From NCBI GenBank assembly GCA_039796915.1, contig JBDKIU010000187.1, positions 1 to 7,298 on the forward strand: a stretch of DNA of 7,298 nt, given 5' to 3'. The notes beneath the pieces are model-generated. The model worked only from the letters and a program-made list of their open reading frames with translations, had not been told where the DNA came from and did no database searches. The position numbers were made by a program, and so were the translations under genes. This document shows, one piece after another, positions 5,612 through 7,298 of this stretch. The stretch comes from REEB481 sp039796915. GTDB taxonomy: Bacteria > Bacteroidota > Bacteroidia > NS11-12g > UBA955. The stretch's first letter is position 1. Every line of letters starts with the position of its first letter.

Positions 5612-6697
5612 TCAGGGAATCAGGGTGGCTTTCAAATACATCATCAGTTCCGGGCGACGTGGGTCATTGCTGACAATTTTTATCGGTCGAACCTGAACTT
5701 CCTGCCGCAACACCGTATCGAAACTTACTTTCAGTTCGGCGCGCTCGCCAGGAGCCAGTGTTTTGCTTGTCCAATCTACTTCCACGCAGGCACAATCGGT
5801 AACCACATCGCGAATCTGGAGCGGAGTTTTTCCTGCATTCACTATGCTGAAGCTGGTGCGCAGAATGGCGCCTTCCTGATGCGATCCAAAGCTGTGCTCA
5901 TAACGGTCCACTTCCACCAAAGGTTGTTTTTTCAGTTGACCCTTGCTCATCTTCGGAAAGTATTCTTTCACATTCACAACCACATTTAAGCCTTTGGGTG
6001 CAATGATGGGATCATCCGAAAGAAGCACAATCTGGTCGCTGACATATCCCCATTTCCCGATTTTACTGCCGTCCACAATTACCCTCATCAGGGCTGTTTC
6101 TCCGGGTTCTACACTTTCCGGAACATTTTCCAGACGGATGTAATGCGGTAATTTGCTCACTTCCAGGATGCTCACCGTTTGCGCGCCACTGTTCACCAGC
6201 CTTGCCGTAAAGGTGTCCACCTGATTGTTAAACATAGGATCCGCGCTGATATAACCTTCCGCGAAGCGCAAATCACCGAAATACATGCGCTGGTTGGCTT
6301 CTTCACTGTCGTCGTTGGGTAAATAAACTTCGCCTTTAATGGTGATGATGATGACGCCCTGTGGTGTATTTGGATAAATGCCAATGGTTTTACTGAAATC
6401 GCCGGGCCGGGCATACGTAGAATAGGAAACCTCCACGTAACCGGTATCACCCGGGAAAATGCTGTCGTGCGACCATTCCGGCGTGGTGCACGCACAACTG
6501 GGTTGCACGCTGTTCAGCCACAAAGGTCCGCTGCCGTCATTTACAAAACTGAATCTGTGTTTCAGGTCACCGCTGCGTTCACTCACGGGTCCGAAATCGT
6601 AAACGTCCTGAATGAATCGCAGTAAGGGTCCTTTATTTTGGGCCCACAGGTTGCTGGTGCCGATGCAGAGGATGAGTAAGAAGTGGCGGAATCGCAT
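5612..6697 (-). CDS. Secreted protein with two DUF1573 (Ig-like/ASH-type) domains
   Basis: A 361-residue exported protein. The chosen ATG at 6697 gives MRFRHFLLILCIGTSNLWAQ, a clean signal peptide probably cleaved after the alanine; the longer frame to 6715 begins with TTG and spoils the signal. The mature chain shows an N-terminal DUF1573 domain (about 25-125: DVYDFGPV, then SCACTTPEW with C68/C70, then FPGDTGYVEVSY) and a C-terminal one (about 260-355: YEHSFGSHQEG, then DCACVEVDW with C302/C304, then APGERAELKVSF). A middle segment (about 135-245) has PGETALMRVIVDGS and reads like a third beta-sandwich lacking the CAC motif. DUF1573 proteins are abundant in Bacteroidota; the fold is known for binding roles rather than catalysis, and the function here is unknown. 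A promoter candidate lies 26-56 bp upstream. DUF3817 follows after 22 nt. Confidence 0.88.
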   Translation of the reverse strand: MRFRHFLLILCIGTSNLWAQNKGPLLRFIQDVYDFGPVSERSGDLKHRFSFVNDGSGPLWLNSVQPSCACTTPEWSHDSIFPGDTGYVEVSYSTYARPGDFSKTIGIYPNTPQGVIIITIKGEVYLPNDDSEEANQRMYFGDLRFAEGYISADPMFNNQVDTFTARLVNSGAQTVSILEVSKLPHYIRLENVPESVEPGETALMRVIVDGSKIGKWGYVSDQIVLLSDDPIIAPKGLNVVVNVKEYFPKMSKGQLKKQPLVEVDRYEHSFGSHQEGAILRTSFSIVNAGKTPLQIRDVVTDCACVEVDWTSKTLAPGERAELKVSFDTVLRQEVQVRPIKIVSNDPRRPELMMYLKATLIP

Positions 6698-6723
6698 GTT
6701 GTCTGTGAGTTTCAAAAACCGTG

Positions 6724-6753
6724 CAAATTAGTCGCGCTTAGAGATGTGGCCAA
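6724..6753 (-). promoter_or_regulatory. Candidate promoter of the DUF1573 gene
   Basis: On the minus strand, TTG (6753-6751) is followed after 20 nt by TAATTTG (6730-6724), the TAnnTTTG -7 box with one spacer base missing. The predicted leader is about 20 nt, ending at the ATG at 6697. This pairing also supports the ATG over the TTG at 6715. Consensus is known for Bacteroidota; use of this site is inferred. Confidence 0.4.
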
Positions 6754-6769
6754 TGCTTTTTTCGTTGCC

Positions 6770-6797
6770 TGGTGCCGCGCAAAAAATGAAGGCACCA
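6770..6797. repeat. Inverted repeat, 7-bp arms with 14-nt loop
   Basis: TGGTGCC (6770-6776) and GGCACCA (6791-6797) are perfect reverse complements separated by an A-rich loop. Neither strand continues into a T-run, so a rho-independent terminator is unlikely. It lies upstream of both divergent promoters and could be a protein-binding dyad. Confidence 0.4.
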
Positions 6798-6825
6798 AAC
6801 TGCTGTCGATCAGAGGATTTGGAAA

Positions 6826-6893
6826 CATTGTGCACTTGCTTTTGTTTTTCATGGGTACAATGTGCACTGGTATGCTTTTTCCATTGCACAATG
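6826..6893. promoter_or_regulatory. Cluster of three CATTGTGCA-type motifs upstream of etfB (candidate operator)
   Basis: Copy 1 is CATTGTGCAC (6826-6835, plus). Copy 2 is CAATGTGCAC (6858-6867, plus), one mismatch and 32 bp, about three helical turns, downstream. Copy 3 is CATTGTGCAA (6893-6884, minus). Copy 3 also forms the near-palindrome CATTGCACAATG (6882-6893), ending three bases before the etfB -7 box. Copies 1 and 3 make a 9-bp perfect inverted repeat. I do not know the binding protein. Confidence 0.45.
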
Positions 6894-6895
6894 CC

Positions 6896-6903
6896 TAATT
6901 TTG
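6896..6903 (+). promoter_or_regulatory. Candidate -7 box of the etfB promoter
   Basis: TAATTTTG is a perfect match to the Bacteroidota -7 consensus TAnnTTTG. Only seven bases separate it from the etfB ATG at 6911, so the transcript would be leaderless or nearly so. No good -33 TTG is found at the usual distance, which may mean an activator is needed. Confidence 0.5.
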
Positions 6904-6910
6904 CAGTCCC

Positions 6911-7298
6911 ATGAAGATACTTGTGTGCATGAGCGTGGTTCCAGATACCACGACGAAAATCACCTTCACGGATGGGGATACCCGGTTTAATACGCAGGGC
7001 GTCCAATACATCATCAATCCTTACGACGAACTCGCACTCACCAGGGCGCTGGAAATTGCCGAGCCGGTTCAGGGCAGCGTAACTGTGATCCACGTGGGTC
7101 TTGCCGACAGCGAACCTTCCATACGCAAGGCACTCTCTATTGGTGCAGGCGAAGCAGTGCGCATCGACGCAGAGCCGACTGATGCGCAATTTGTGGCTGC
7201 CGAAATTGCCCATTGGGCCAAAGACAAAGGTTTTGATCTGATCATGACCGGCAGGGAAAGTATTGACTACAATGGCGGTGCGGTAGGCGGATTGCTTG
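6911..7298 (+). CDS. etfB: Electron transfer flavoprotein beta subunit, N-terminal part
   Basis: The first 129 codons are present; the gene runs off the right edge. EtfB pairs with EtfA (which carries FAD) and binds AMP or, in bifurcating forms, FAD; the dimer passes electrons from acyl-CoA dehydrogenases and similar flavoenzymes to the quinone pool. Seen: MKILVCMSVVPDTTTKITFT at the N-terminus, the family motif INPYDELALTRALE (35-48), ALSIGAGEAVRID (74-86) and TGRESIDYNGGAVGGLL (113-129), which begins the nucleotide-binding region. The ATG at 6911 fits the usual EtfB start exactly. The signature helix further on is outside the window, and etfA would be expected downstream. It is transcribed divergently from the envelope genes, and its promoter region carries repeated motifs that suggest regulation, perhaps by lipid or redox state (inference). 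Confidence 0.93.
   Translation, partial: MKILVCMSVVPDTTTKITFTDGDTRFNTQGVQYIINPYDELALTRALEIAEPVQGSVTVIHVGLADSEPSIRKALSIGAGEAVRIDAEPTDAQFVAAEIAHWAKDKGFDLIMTGRESIDYNGGAVGGLL

Larger units (their letters stand above)
6698..6910. other. Divergent intergenic region between DUF1573 gene and etfB
   Basis: This is the only long non-coding stretch, 213 bp between two divergent starts. It holds the DUF1573 promoter candidate (6724-6753), a hairpin (6770-6797), three copies of a CATTGTGCA-like motif (6826-6893) and the etfB -7 box (6896-6903). An open frame on the minus strand from 7213 to 6728 spans it but is antisense to etfB and has no recognisable protein. Confidence 0.7.

Noticed and set aside
6698..6715. 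TTG start for the DUF1573 protein
   Set aside because: The six added residues (MKLTDN) precede a complete signal peptide that begins at the ATG at 6697, and a promoter candidate fits the ATG.
6728..7213. A 161-codon open frame on the minus strand at the right end
   Set aside because: It is antisense to etfB and crosses the divergent promoter region. The protein has no recognisable motif, whereas the plus strand encodes an unmistakable EtfB.

Overview
The window looks like chromosomal DNA from a member of the Bacteroidota. Several things point there: a metal-dependent KDO-8-phosphate synthase (LPS-bearing Gram-negative), a DUF1573 secreted protein, an HtrA protease with two PDZ domains, start codons without Shine-Dalgarno sequences but with A-rich or very short leaders, and promoter boxes that fit the phylum's TAnnTTTG -7 consensus. 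The genus cannot be read from the sequence. GC content is moderate, about half by eye.

Layout. Everything from 6697 down to 1 is on the minus strand; only the gene at the right edge is on the plus strand. In transcription order on the minus strand: a secreted protein with two DUF1573 domains (6697-5612), a small DUF3817 membrane protein (5589-5311), an HtrA/DegP serine protease (5241-3802), kdsA (3800-2970), a small cysteine-rich lipoprotein (2973-2503), an arsenic resistance operon (arsR 2434-2096, acr3 2084-1056, an arsN2-arsC fusion 1047-187), and the first 45 codons of a saccharopine dehydrogenase-like protein (137 to beyond 1). On the plus strand, etfB starts at 6911 and runs off the right end. 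A 213-bp divergent intergenic region (6698-6910) separates it from the DUF1573 gene.

How the genes work together. The arsenic operon is a complete compact detoxification module. ArsR senses As(III) and represses, the ArsC half of the fusion reduces arsenate to arsenite with thioredoxin, Acr3 exports arsenite, and the GNAT half is of the ArsN2 type, whose substrate is not settled. The three genes are 8-11 nt apart. Upstream, the envelope genes degP, kdsA and the lipoprotein are tightly coupled, with a 1-nt gap and then a 4-nt overlap, so a periplasmic quality-control protease and LPS-core synthesis are probably made from one message.

Most worth a second look: the ArsN2-ArsC fusion protein; three copies of a CATTGTGCA-like motif and a hairpin in the etfB/DUF1573 divergent region; -7 boxes sitting almost on the start codons of etfB and arsR, suggesting leaderless or near-leaderless mRNAs; and an imperfect inverted repeat overlapping the arsR promoter that is a candidate ArsR operator. 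I found no mobile element, CRISPR array, tRNA or rRNA, and no convincing evidence of a wholly new multi-gene system.
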